NCBI GenBank assembly: GCA_039795895.1
Contig: JBDKKW010000028.1
Coordinates: 1 to 6,424, forward strand
From: JBBTSQ01 sp039795895
GTDB taxonomy: Bacteria > Patescibacteriota > Minisyncoccia > Phycocordibacterales > JBAYGS01
DNA length: 6,424 bases
Reading direction: 5' to 3'
Shown here: positions 1 to 4,599 of the stretch, piece by piece
How the letters are laid out: the number at the start of each line of letters is the position of its first letter
Numbering within the stretch: position 1 is the first letter of the stretch
Notes under the pieces: generated by a model
Database searches by the model: none
What the model was told of the DNA's origin: nothing
What the model saw: the letters and a program-made list of their open reading frames with translations, nothing else
Program-made: the position numbers and the translations under genes

Positions 1-84
1 TCTAGCTGATAGCCACTGGACAGAAAGAAGCGACGCCGTAGGCGTCGCTTCTTTTGCGCCTTTCCCTAGTAGCTATTAGCTAGA
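1..84. repeat. Nested inverted repeat around a terminator hairpin
   Basis: The arms at 1-17 and 68-84 are reverse complements at 15 of 17 positions. One of the two exceptions (8 with 77) is a G-T wobble and the other (14 with 71) is C-A. They enclose the perfect terminator hairpin at 24-54, leaving 6 and 13 unpaired bases between the tiers. The left arm begins at the window edge, so the repeat may be longer. Seen directly; function unknown. It could be an extended terminator, a small mobile palindrome, or a product of quasi-palindrome mutation. Confidence 0.75.
24..55 (+). terminator. Intrinsic terminator of the gene upstream of the window
   Basis: A perfect 14-bp stem (24-37 with 41-54) has a GC-rich core, CGACGCC over GGCGTCG, a three-base GTA loop and a TTTT run at 52-55. 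The A-run on the 5' side means it could also act on the other strand. In the usual gene order this would end a unit such as secY-adk-map, but those genes lie outside the window and this is inference. Confidence 0.85.
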
Positions 85-93
85 AGCTTTTCA

Positions 94-122
94 TTGCACC
101 TAAGGCATTTTCCTGCTATTAT
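94..122 (+). promoter_or_regulatory. Probable infA promoter (extended -10)
   Basis: The -10 element TATTAT (117-122) matches TATAAT at 5 of 6 and is preceded by TGC (114-116), the extended -10 form TGn. A weak -35 candidate, TTGCAC (94-99), lies 17 bases upstream. Transcription would start at about 128-130, only a few bases before the infA ATG at 134, giving an almost leaderless message. This agrees with the absence of any Shine-Dalgarno sequence before infA. Confidence 0.55.
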
Positions 123-133
123 TCTCCGTACCA

Positions 134-376
134 ATGAATACACCAAACCCAGTAGTCGGCGCAAGTAATAAACTCAAAGAGTCTCGAAAAGGCGTAGTCA
201 CCGAGGCGTTGCCTGATACACTTTTTCGCGTACGTCTCGAAGGTGATGAAGTGGACACGCTCGCATATCTCGCTGGCAAAATGAAACTCAATCGTATTCG
301 TGTGCTTATCGGTGACACCGTTCGAGTCGAGATTGATCCCTACGGTGGAAAGGGGAGAATTGTACAGCGAGGGTAG
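134..376 (+). CDS. infA: Translation initiation factor IF-1
   Basis: IF-1 binds the A site of the 30S subunit during initiation and works with IF-2 and IF-3. The 80-residue product shows the family pattern over its single OB fold: KGVVTEALPDTLFRVRL (residues 19-35), the LAGKMKLNRIRVLIGD block (46-61) and a C-terminal VRVEIDPYGGKGRIVQR (63-79). The family is usually about 72 residues; the extra length is a polar N-terminal extension of roughly eight to ten residues. The ATG at 134 is the only sensible start and has no Shine-Dalgarno site; a promoter ending at 122 suggests near-leaderless translation. The gene sits alone between two strong terminators, so it appears to be transcribed separately from rpmJ and the following operon. 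Identity is secure; the exact N terminus is slightly less so. Confidence 0.96.
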   Translation: MNTPNPVVGASNKLKESRKGVVTEALPDTLFRVRLEGDEVDTLAYLAGKMKLNRIRVLIGDTVRVEIDPYGGKGRIVQRG

Positions 377-394
377 AGGGTAAGAGTAGAAGAC

Positions 395-493
395 AAGAAG
401 ACCGGTCAGATATGAAAACAAATTCAAAAGGGTGGTCGCGCAGCGACCACCCTTTTCTGGTCTGACGGGTCTATCTTGCTGACCTGTCTTCTT
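395..493. repeat. Second nested inverted repeat, around the infA terminator
   Basis: Outer arms 395-409 and 479-493 are reverse complements at 14 of 15 positions and flank the terminator stem at 426-456. A competing partner exists: 400-410 is also complementary to 461-471 at 10 of 11 positions, because 462-471 and 479-488 are imperfect direct repeats (8 of 10). The left arm contains the palindrome GACCGGTC (400-407). The architecture repeats that seen at 1-84, although the sequences differ. Function unknown. Confidence 0.7.
426..456 (+). terminator. Intrinsic terminator after infA
   Basis: A perfect 14-bp stem (426-439 with 443-456) has the GC-rich core GGGTGGTCGC, a GCA triloop, and a TTTT run that forms the last four pairs. 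It starts 50 bases after the infA stop codon. Stem length, triloop and short T-run are the same design as at 24-55, with a different sequence. It separates infA from the rpmJ operon. The A/T ends make it potentially bidirectional. Confidence 0.88.
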
Positions 494-522
494 ACCTTTT
501 TGCTCCTATCCCCACCAGGTAG

Positions 523-551
523 TAGACAAAAAAACTGCTTTGGTGTAGTAT
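523..551 (+). promoter_or_regulatory. Probable promoter of the rpmJ-rplQ operon
   Basis: TAGACA (523-528, 5 of 6 to the -35 consensus) is followed after 17 bases by TAGTAT (546-551, 4 of 6 to the -10 consensus). It lies after the infA terminator and before rpmJ, where a promoter is required. The predicted start near 558 would give a leader of about 55 bases containing a small CCAG-TGT-CTGG hairpin (568-578) and an eight-T run (584-592), with no Shine-Dalgarno site. No known ribosomal-protein autoregulatory site was recognised. Confidence 0.45.
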
Positions 552-613
552 GGTCTTCTGTTTGGAACCAGTGTCTGGACAGCATTTTTTTTGCACTAAA
601 TCAATTCATTATT

Positions 614-730
614 ATGAAAGTTAAGGCATCAGTTAAAAAAATCTGTCCGAAGTGTAAGACGGTCCGTCGAAAGGGCTACGTCTATGTTATTTGTGATGGT
701 AATCCACGTCACAAGCAACGCCAAGGTTAA
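614..730 (+). CDS. rpmJ: Ribosomal protein bL36, zinc-binding form
   Basis: This 38-residue protein of the large subunit matches the family along its full length: MKVKASVKKICPKC at the start and NPRHKQRQG at the end. The zinc ligands Cys11, Cys14, Cys27 and His33 are all present, so this is the zinc-dependent (C+) paralogue and not the cysteine-free one. The start is the ATG at 614, which gives the exact family N terminus; the same frame is open back to 476, but that extension has no family similarity and lies in the terminator-promoter region. No Shine-Dalgarno sequence precedes it (the upstream bases are A/T-rich). It is the first gene of the main operon, 18 bases before rpsM, the usual infA-rpmJ-rpsM order. 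Confidence 0.97.
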   Translation: MKVKASVKKICPKCKTVRRKGYVYVICDGNPRHKQRQG

Positions 731-748
731 TTATTTTTATATACTATA

Positions 749-1129
749 ATGCGTATTCTAGGTATTACTATTCCGGACGATAAGCGAGTTGAGATTGGCC
801 TCACGGCACTCTACGGTATTGGCCGTGCTCGTGCTCAAAAGATTCTCGATGGTGCAAAAGTGCCATACAACAAAAAAAGTAAAGAACTTTCAGTTGATGA
901 GGAAAATGATATTCGAAAAATCATCGAAGGTTTTAGTGTTGAAGGTGATCTTAAGCGTGAGGTTGCTGGAAATATTAAACGTTTGAAAGATATCAAGGCG
1001 TATCGTGGTATCCGACACATGCGACGTCTCCCTTCAAAGGGTCAGCGCACCAAGACTAACTCTCGAACCCTCCGTGGCAATACCCGAAAAACTATGGGTA
1101 CTGGTCGCAAGAAGGCTGAGAAGAAATAA
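749..1129 (+). CDS. rpsM: Ribosomal protein uS13
   Basis: S13 is a head protein of the small subunit that contacts the P-site tRNA and forms bridges to the large subunit. The 126-residue product begins MRILGITIPDDKRVEIGLTA and carries the helix-hairpin-helix-like LYGIGRARAQKIL (residues 21-33) and the highly conserved C-terminal YRGIRHMRRLPSKGQRTK (85-102), followed by a basic tail ending KKAEKK. Bacterial S13 is usually about 118-125 residues, so it is full length. The start at 749 gives the standard N terminus; no Shine-Dalgarno is visible in the A/T-rich 18-base gap. The TATAAT at 745-750 overlaps the ATG and so cannot serve as a -10 for this gene. Confidence 0.97.
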   Translation: MRILGITIPDDKRVEIGLTALYGIGRARAQKILDGAKVPYNKKSKELSVDEENDIRKIIEGFSVEGDLKREVAGNIKRLKDIKAYRGIRHMRRLPSKGQRTKTNSRTLRGNTRKTMGTGRKKAEKK

Positions 1130-1140
1130 TTAATTTATAT

Positions 1141-1569
1141 ATGGGAAAGAAACGAATTGTTACAACTGGGGAGAATAAAGAGGGCGACAAGGCAGTTGCT
1201 CCTAAAGCGACAAGCAAAAAGCGACTCGATAGTGGTATTTTGTTTGTGCAATCAACCTACAACAACACCAAAGTGCTTTTGGCAGATCCTAAGGGTAACG
1301 CCATCGCAGCATCTTCTGCTGGTGCACTTGGATTCAAAGGTGCAAAGAAAGGTACACCGTTTGCCGCTGCAAAGGTGGGAGAGGTGCTTGTGGAAAAGGG
1401 TCTCGCACTCGGTCTCAAAGAGATCGCGGTAGTTATTAACGGTGTCGGCTCTGGCCGAGAATCTGCGGTTCGAAGTTTTGTGGCTCGAGGAATCAGTATT
1501 TCATCTATCAAGGATGTGACTCCGGTGCCACACAATGGTCCGAAGCCTAAAAAGCCACGTCGCGTTTAA
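1141..1569 (+). CDS. rpsK: Ribosomal protein uS11
   Basis: S11 forms part of the platform of the 30S subunit near the E site. The 142-residue product has the family blocks in order: STYNNT (38-43), SSAGALGFKGAKKGTPFAA (58-76), NGVGSGRESAVRSF (100-113) and the C-terminal DVTPVPHNGPKPKKPRRV (125-142). The first 28 or so residues are a charged lysine-rich extension, somewhat longer than in typical 129-residue bacterial S11. The gene follows rpsM after 11 A/T-only bases and has no Shine-Dalgarno site, so translation is probably coupled or leader-independent. Confidence 0.97.
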   Translation: MGKKRIVTTGENKEGDKAVAPKATSKKRLDSGILFVQSTYNNTKVLLADPKGNAIAASSAGALGFKGAKKGTPFAAAKVGEVLVEKGLALGLKEIAVVINGVGSGRESAVRSFVARGISISSIKDVTPVPHNGPKPKKPRRV

Positions 1570-1593
1570 TCTTTTTATACTTAATTTACTACT

Positions 1594-2208
1594 ATGCGCA
1601 TTGGTCCACGATACAAAATAGCTCGCCGATTGGGTCCTGGGGTCTTTGATAAGACTCAGACACAAAAGTTTGCTGCGTCACAGTCTCGACGAGAGGATGC
1701 TGGCAAGGGCAAGCGACCAGGTACTGGTACACAGTTTGCTGTGCAGATGCTTGAAAAGCAAAAGGCACGATACACCTACGGTGTGGGTGAGCGACAGTTT
1801 AAGAACTATGCAAAAACTGCGCTTACTCAGCGTAAAGTTAGTCCTGCGGCACAGCTTTTTGAACGTCTCGAGACTCGACTCGACAATGTCATCTATCGTC
1901 TCGGTCTTACCAAGAGTCGTCAAGCTGCTCGACAGATGGTGAATCACGGTCACTTGATGATCAACGGCGTGAAGACAGATATTCCTTCTTACCAAGTCTT
2001 CGTGGGCGATAAGATTCGAATTCGAGACGGAAGTGCAAAGAAGCCTCTCTTCAAGGAAGTCGAAGAGATGATCAAAAAGGCTCCGATGCCGATTTGGATC
2101 AAGTACGATAATACGAAGCGCGAATGGGAGATTATCGGTATGCCGAAACACAATCCACTTGAGACTGTATTCGACCTTTCGTCAGTTATCGAGTTCTACA
2201 GCCGTTAG
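1594..2208 (+). CDS. rpsD: Ribosomal protein uS4, cysteine-free form
   Basis: S4 is a primary 16S rRNA binder that nucleates assembly of the 30S body; in several bacteria it also represses its own operon. The 204-residue length is normal. The N-terminal domain starts MRIGPRYKIARRLGP and has no cysteines, so the zinc knuckle of the C+ type is missing and this is the C- type. The S4 RNA-binding domain spans roughly residues 91-150, with RLETRLDNVIYRLGLTKSRQ (91-110) and GHLMINGVKTDIPSYQV (119-135). The protein ends VIEFYSR, close to the family end VIEFYSR/K. It follows rpsK after 24 bases without a Shine-Dalgarno site. Confidence 0.97.
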   Translation: MRIGPRYKIARRLGPGVFDKTQTQKFAASQSRREDAGKGKRPGTGTQFAVQMLEKQKARYTYGVGERQFKNYAKTALTQRKVSPAAQLFERLETRLDNVIYRLGLTKSRQAARQMVNHGHLMINGVKTDIPSYQVFVGDKIRIRDGSAKKPLFKEVEEMIKKAPMPIWIKYDNTKREWEIIGMPKHNPLETVFDLSSVIEFYSR

Positions 2209-2210
2209 CC

Positions 2211-2238
2211 TTGCAAAAAATTTCGGTTGGTGTATAAT
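2211..2238 (+). promoter_or_regulatory. Likely internal promoter before rpoA
   Basis: A perfect TATAAT -10 (2233-2238) lies 16 bases after a -35 candidate TTGCAA (2211-2216, 4 of 6), in the longest gap inside the operon (66 bases between rpsD and rpoA). The predicted start near 2245 leaves a leader of about 30 bases before the ATG at 2275. This would allow rpoA and rplQ to be made independently of the ribosomal proteins upstream. Sequence-based inference only. Confidence 0.5.
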
Positions 2239-2274
2239 TTTAACCTGTTATTAACTAAGCGTTTACGCATCATT

Positions 2275-3240
2275 ATGCCTCTACACAACGTCGTGTTGCC
2301 ATCAAAGCCGAAGATTGTTCGTGAAGCAGACTTCACTGGAATCTACGAAATCGACTCATTGTACCCGGGATACGGTCATACTTTGGGTAATTCACTTCGT
2401 CGCATTATCCTCTCATCTCTTCCGGGAGCTGCGATTACTCAGGTCAAAATCAATGGCGCAAGTCATGAATTTACTGCTATTCCTGGAGTAAAAGAAGATG
2501 TGATTACACTCTTGCTTCACTTGAAGAAGGTACGCATCAAGATGCTTACCGATGAACCTCAGGATATTTCTATCAAGGTAAAAGGTGTGAAGGAGGTAAA
2601 GGCTGGTGATATCAAGGCTCCAGGTCAGATTGAAATCCTCAATCCAGATCTTACTATCGCACATTTGACCGACAAAAACGCCGAACTCAACATCGAGATG
2701 CGAGTTGAGAAGGGTCTCGGCTTCGTTTCAAAAGAAGTGTTGATGAAAGATCGAGTTGATATTGGCTCAATCGCCCTCGACGCGATTTTCACCCCTATCC
2801 GCCGTGTAAACTACGAAGTAGAAAATATGCGCGTTGGTGATCGTACTGATTTCAACCGCGTTCGTATGTTTATCGAAACTGACGGAACTCTTACTCCAAA
2901 AGAAGCACTTGAGGAAGCGATTTCAATCATGATCGCTCAGCTCAAGGCAATCGTAGGATTTAAGGAAGAGGAAGTTGTGGTAGAAGCAAAGGCCGAAGCA
3001 AAAGCAGATAAAGATGCTGCTGAAAAGAAGCCTGTCGACACTGAATTCTTGAAGACTCGAATCGAGACTCTTGATTTCTCTGCTCGTACTGCAAATGCTC
3101 TTGCAACCGCAAACATTCGTACTATCGGCGGTCTTTCTCGAAAGAAGGAGATTGATTTGCTCGATATCGATGGCTTGGGCGCAAAAGGTATTCAGGAAAT
3201 CAAGAAGGCACTTTCGAATTACGGTATCACTCTAAAATAA
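2275..3240 (+). CDS. rpoA: DNA-directed RNA polymerase subunit alpha
   Basis: RpoA dimerises to scaffold beta and beta' and contacts upstream promoter DNA and activators. The 321-residue product has an N-terminal domain (about 1-230) with the dimerisation signature HTLGNSLRRIILSSLPGAAI (35-54), a charged alanine/lysine/glutamate-rich linker (about 231-254), and a C-terminal domain (about 255-321) with the helix-hairpin-helix pattern LLDIDGLGAKGIQEIKKAL. Arg271 and Asn274 in ARTAN align with E. coli Arg265 and Asn268, the main DNA-contacting residues, so UP-element binding is probably retained. Length is near the usual 310-330. The start is the ATG at 2275: a TTG in frame at 2227 would overlap the probable -10 element and adds residues unlike the family. 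There is no Shine-Dalgarno site. Confidence 0.97.
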   Translation: MPLHNVVLPSKPKIVREADFTGIYEIDSLYPGYGHTLGNSLRRIILSSLPGAAITQVKINGASHEFTAIPGVKEDVITLLLHLKKVRIKMLTDEPQDISIKVKGVKEVKAGDIKAPGQIEILNPDLTIAHLTDKNAELNIEMRVEKGLGFVSKEVLMKDRVDIGSIALDAIFTPIRRVNYEVENMRVGDRTDFNRVRMFIETDGTLTPKEALEEAISIMIAQLKAIVGFKEEEVVVEAKAEAKADKDAAEKKPVDTEFLKTRIETLDFSARTANALATANIRTIGGLSRKKEIDLLDIDGLGAKGIQEIKKALSNYGITLK

Positions 3241-3244
3241 TTTT

Positions 3245-3598
3245 ATGCGAAAAAACAAGAAAAACCGAGTATTTGGACGAGAGGTTGGTGTACGTACCGC
3301 GATGCTCAAATCGCTTGCGCGTTCTCTTGTGTTGAAAGACAAAATCAAGACCACTGAAGCAAAAGCAAAAGAAATCCGCCCAATCGTTGAGAAGCTCGTA
3401 ACCAAAGCAAAAGATGGTTCAACTGCTTCACGACGCATCATTGCATCTCGAGTGGGTGTGGGTGCACCGACAGAGAAATTGATGACTGTTCTTGCTCCAA
3501 AGTACAAGACTCGAGCAGGAGGTTACACACGCATTGTCAAACTTGGTCGCCGATTGTCTGATGGCGCGTCGATGGCACAAATTGAATTTGTCGCGTAG
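3245..3598 (+). CDS. rplQ: Ribosomal protein bL17
   Basis: L17 lies at the back of the 50S subunit near the exit tunnel. The 117-residue product shows the family pattern: a basic start with VFGREVGVRTAMLKSLARSL (9-28), TTEAKAKEIRPIVEKL (36-51), and the C-terminal strand region YKTRAGGYTRIVKLGRR (87-103) ending MAQIEFVA. Length is typical. The ATG lies 4 bases after the rpoA stop codon, too close for a separate ribosome site, so translation is likely coupled to rpoA; the rpoA-rplQ pairing is universal in bacteria. The 3' end of the gene forms one arm of a two-step hairpin (3579-3613). Confidence 0.95.
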   Translation: MRKNKKNRVFGREVGVRTAMLKSLARSLVLKDKIKTTEAKAKEIRPIVEKLVTKAKDGSTASRRIIASRVGVGAPTEKLMTVLAPKYKTRAGGYTRIVKLGRRLSDGASMAQIEFVA

Positions 3599-3613
3599 AC
3601 AAGAAATCAATTT
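3579..3613. repeat. Two-step hairpin over the rplQ stop codon
   Basis: An inner stem TTGTC/GACAA (3588-3592 with 3598-3602, loop GCGTA) is nested in an outer perfect 7-bp repeat AAATTGA/TCAATTT (3579-3585 with 3607-3613). The TAG stop (3596-3598) sits in the loop and first pair of the inner stem. A TTTT run (3611-3614) ends the outer arm, so this may be a weak terminator or attenuator between the rpoA-rplQ and rplM-rpsI pairs. It is A/T-rich and much weaker than the other terminators in the window. Confidence 0.45.
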
Positions 3614-3624
3614 TGATATAGGAT
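3596..3624 (+). promoter_or_regulatory. Possible rplM-rpsI promoter
   Basis: TAGACA (3596-3601, 5 of 6), overlapping the rplQ stop codon, is 17 bases upstream of TAGGAT (3619-3624, 4 of 6). This is the same -35 hexamer and spacing as the candidate before rpmJ, and both lie in a shared GTAGACAA octamer. The predicted start would be about 6 bases before the rplM ATG at 3637. Alternatively the AGGA at 3620-3623 is a distant ribosome site 13 bases from the ATG and no promoter exists. Confidence 0.3.
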
Positions 3625-3636
3625 ACAACTTCAAAT

Positions 3637-3981
3637 ATGAAATACACACTTGATGCAAAAAACAAAAAGCTTGGCCGAATCGCTTCTGAAGCGGCGACGC
3701 TTTTGATGGGTAAAAATACGACCGAGTTCGTCAAGAATGCGGTTCCTAATGTGCAGGTGAGTATTATCAATGCCTCAAAGGCAGATATTACCGAAAAGAA
3801 GCGTGAGCAGAAAATCTACACGCACTACTCTGGCTACCCAGGTGGTATCAAGCAGGAAAATATGGACAAGGTTATCGAACGACACGGTTTTTCAGTACTT
3901 TTTGAACGAGCCGTCTACCGCATGATCCCACACAACAAGCTTACCAAGACCATGATGAAGCATTTAACTATCACTGAATAA
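3637..3981 (+). CDS. rplM: Ribosomal protein uL13, compact form
   Basis: L13 is an early-assembling 23S rRNA binder of the 50S subunit. The 114-residue product has the core motifs: TLDAKNKKLGRIASEAATLL (4-23), INASKADITEKKREQKIYTHYSGYPGGIK split over 44-72, and MIPHNKLTKTMMKHLTI (96-112), equivalent to the usual MLPKGPLGRAMFRKL. Bacterial L13 is usually about 142 residues: this one lacks about a dozen N-terminal residues and the C-terminal tail with the YAG...H...AQ pattern. The ends are intact, with ATG start and TAA stop, so this looks like a natural short form and not a frameshift. It precedes rpsI by one base, the standard pair. Confidence 0.95.
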   Translation: MKYTLDAKNKKLGRIASEAATLLMGKNTTEFVKNAVPNVQVSIINASKADITEKKREQKIYTHYSGYPGGIKQENMDKVIERHGFSVLFERAVYRMIPHNKLTKTMMKHLTITE

Positions 3982-3982
3982 T

Positions 3983-4387
3983 ATGACTATTGCTACACAC
4001 AAATATTATGAAGCGGTAGGTCGTCGAAAGACAGCGGTTGCTCGCGTACGCATCACCAAGGCTGACAAAAATTCAGTCGTGATCAATGATCGATCTCTTG
4101 AAAACTATTTCCCAATCAAGGAACACCAGATGGCGATTACTGACCCTTTTGTAAAATCAAAGCCAACTGAATTCTTCTCAGTATCAGCAAAGGTGAATGG
4201 TGGCGGAATCAACGGTCAGGCAGAAGCGGTACGACACGGTATCTCTCGAGCACTCCTTGAATTCGACCTCTCACTCCGTGGCAAATTGAAGAAGCTTGGC
4301 TTCCTCAAGCGCGATCCTCGAGCTAAAGAGCGACGCAAATTCGGTCTCAAGAAGGCCCGCAAGTCTCCACAATGGAGTAAGCGATAA
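3983..4387 (+). CDS. rpsI: Ribosomal protein uS9
   Basis: S9 is in the 30S head; its C-terminal tail reaches the P-site tRNA anticodon stem. The 134-residue product shows GRRKTAVARVRI (13-24), VNGGGINGQAEAVRHGISRA (71-90) and the basic end GFLKRDPRAKERRKFGLKKA (106-125) followed by RKSPQWSKR. The near-universal end is PQFSKR; here Trp replaces Phe while the terminal Lys-Arg that contacts tRNA is kept. The ATG is one base after the rplM stop, implying translational coupling. The last codons (4367-4387) form the left arm of an exceptionally long terminator hairpin, and a near copy of the WSKR-stop segment recurs at 4546-4560. Confidence 0.97.
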   Translation: MTIATHKYYEAVGRRKTAVARVRITKADKNSVVINDRSLENYFPIKEHQMAITDPFVKSKPTEFFSVSAKVNGGGINGQAEAVRHGISRALLEFDLSLRGKLKKLGFLKRDPRAKERRKFGLKKARKSPQWSKR

Positions 4388-4442
4388 AACAAAAAGACTA
4401 CACGATTTGTGTAGTCTTTTTGTTTCGCTTACTCCGCTGTGG
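4367..4442 (+). terminator. Long two-tier terminator hairpin after rpsI
   Basis: The inner stem is a perfect 17 bp (4387-4403 with 4409-4425, loop GATTT), with TTTTT at 4417-4421 inside its right arm. Across a three-base bulge (4384-4386) it continues into outer arms 4367-4383 and 4426-4442, complementary at 15 of 17 positions; the inner ten of these pairs (4374-4383 with 4426-4435) are perfect. The outer left arm is rpsI coding sequence including the WSKR codons. The result is about 32 pairs in one hairpin, far longer than an ordinary intrinsic terminator. Confidence 0.85.
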
Positions 4443-4556
4443 GTGAGAAGAGGGTCGGAGAAACTCCGGTTTATCCGTAGAGGAAGGCAGGGAGTCCTCG
4501 ACCGTTGGAAAACCGTGGGTTTCCAAAGAGCGGGAGCGACACGAGTGGTCTAAGCG
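4426..4556 (+). other. GC- and purine-rich structured non-coding element
   Basis: This stretch between two terminators has no credible gene. By hand count positions 4436-4545 are about 58% G+C. Stems visible by eye are CGGAG-AAA-CTCCG (4456-4468), GAGGA with TCCTC (4480-4484 with 4495-4499), and a hairpin at 4505-4526 (nine pairs, one bulged A, loop GTG). The ends can pair: 4426-4438 with 4544-4556, 11 of 13 counting one wobble, closing the stretch into one domain. It could be a small RNA, a 3' UTR element, an interspersed intergenic repeat, or decayed sequence. I do not recognise a named RNA family. Confidence 0.4.
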
Positions 4557-4560
4557 ATAA
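4544..4560 (+). repeat. Imperfect direct repeat of the rpsI 3' end
   Basis: Positions 4544-4560 match 4371-4387, the end of rpsI, at 14 of 17. Both copies read Trp-Ser-Lys-Arg-stop in frame (TGG AGT AAG CGA TAA and TGG TCT AAG CGA TAA) and both are followed within 10 bases by an ACAAAAA-type terminator arm. The frame upstream of the second copy meets a stop at 4444-4446 and does not resemble S9 further back. This may be a remnant of a duplication or recombination at the terminator, or chance. Confidence 0.5.
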
Positions 4561-4567
4561 TAAGAAC

Positions 4568-4599
4568 AACAAAAAACCACCGCAAGGTGGTTTTTTGTT
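4568..4599. terminator. Second terminator, bidirectional
   Basis: A perfect 14-bp stem (4568-4581 with 4586-4599) has a CCACC/GGTGG core, a GCAA loop of the stable GNRA type, and A6/T6 runs forming the lower stem. It can stop transcription from both sides, which suits its place between the convergent rpsI and minus-strand gene. Its outer bases (ACAAAAAA and TTTTTTGTTTCG) closely resemble those of the rpsI terminator. Confidence 0.85.

Noticed and set aside
476..613. Longer start for rpmJ at 476
   Set aside because: The extension covers the probable promoter and leader and has no similarity to L36; the ATG at 614 gives the exact family N terminus.
740..750. TATACT/TATAAT before rpsM as an internal promoter
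   Set aside because: The TATAAT overlaps the ATG, no -35-like hexamer lies at the right distance, and A/T-only gaps produce such matches easily.
1576..1581. TATACT before rpsD as an internal promoter
   Set aside because: No acceptable -35 hexamer is found 16-18 bases upstream inside the rpsK end.
2227..2274. Longer TTG start for rpoA at 2227
   Set aside because: It overlaps the TATAAT element and adds residues not found in RpoA; the ATG at 2275 fits the family.
4296..4553. Open frame of 85 codons overlapping the rpsI 3' end and the GC-rich element
   Set aside because: It shares 92 bases with rpsI in another frame, crosses a strong terminator, and has no recognisable domain; it reads as a shadow of rpsI plus non-coding sequence.
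4447..4560. Frame ending Trp-Ser-Lys-Arg-stop at 4546-4560 as a small S9-like protein
   Set aside because: The frame is bounded by a stop at 4444-4446, has no ATG, and only the last few residues resemble S9. Kept as a repeat and not as a gene.
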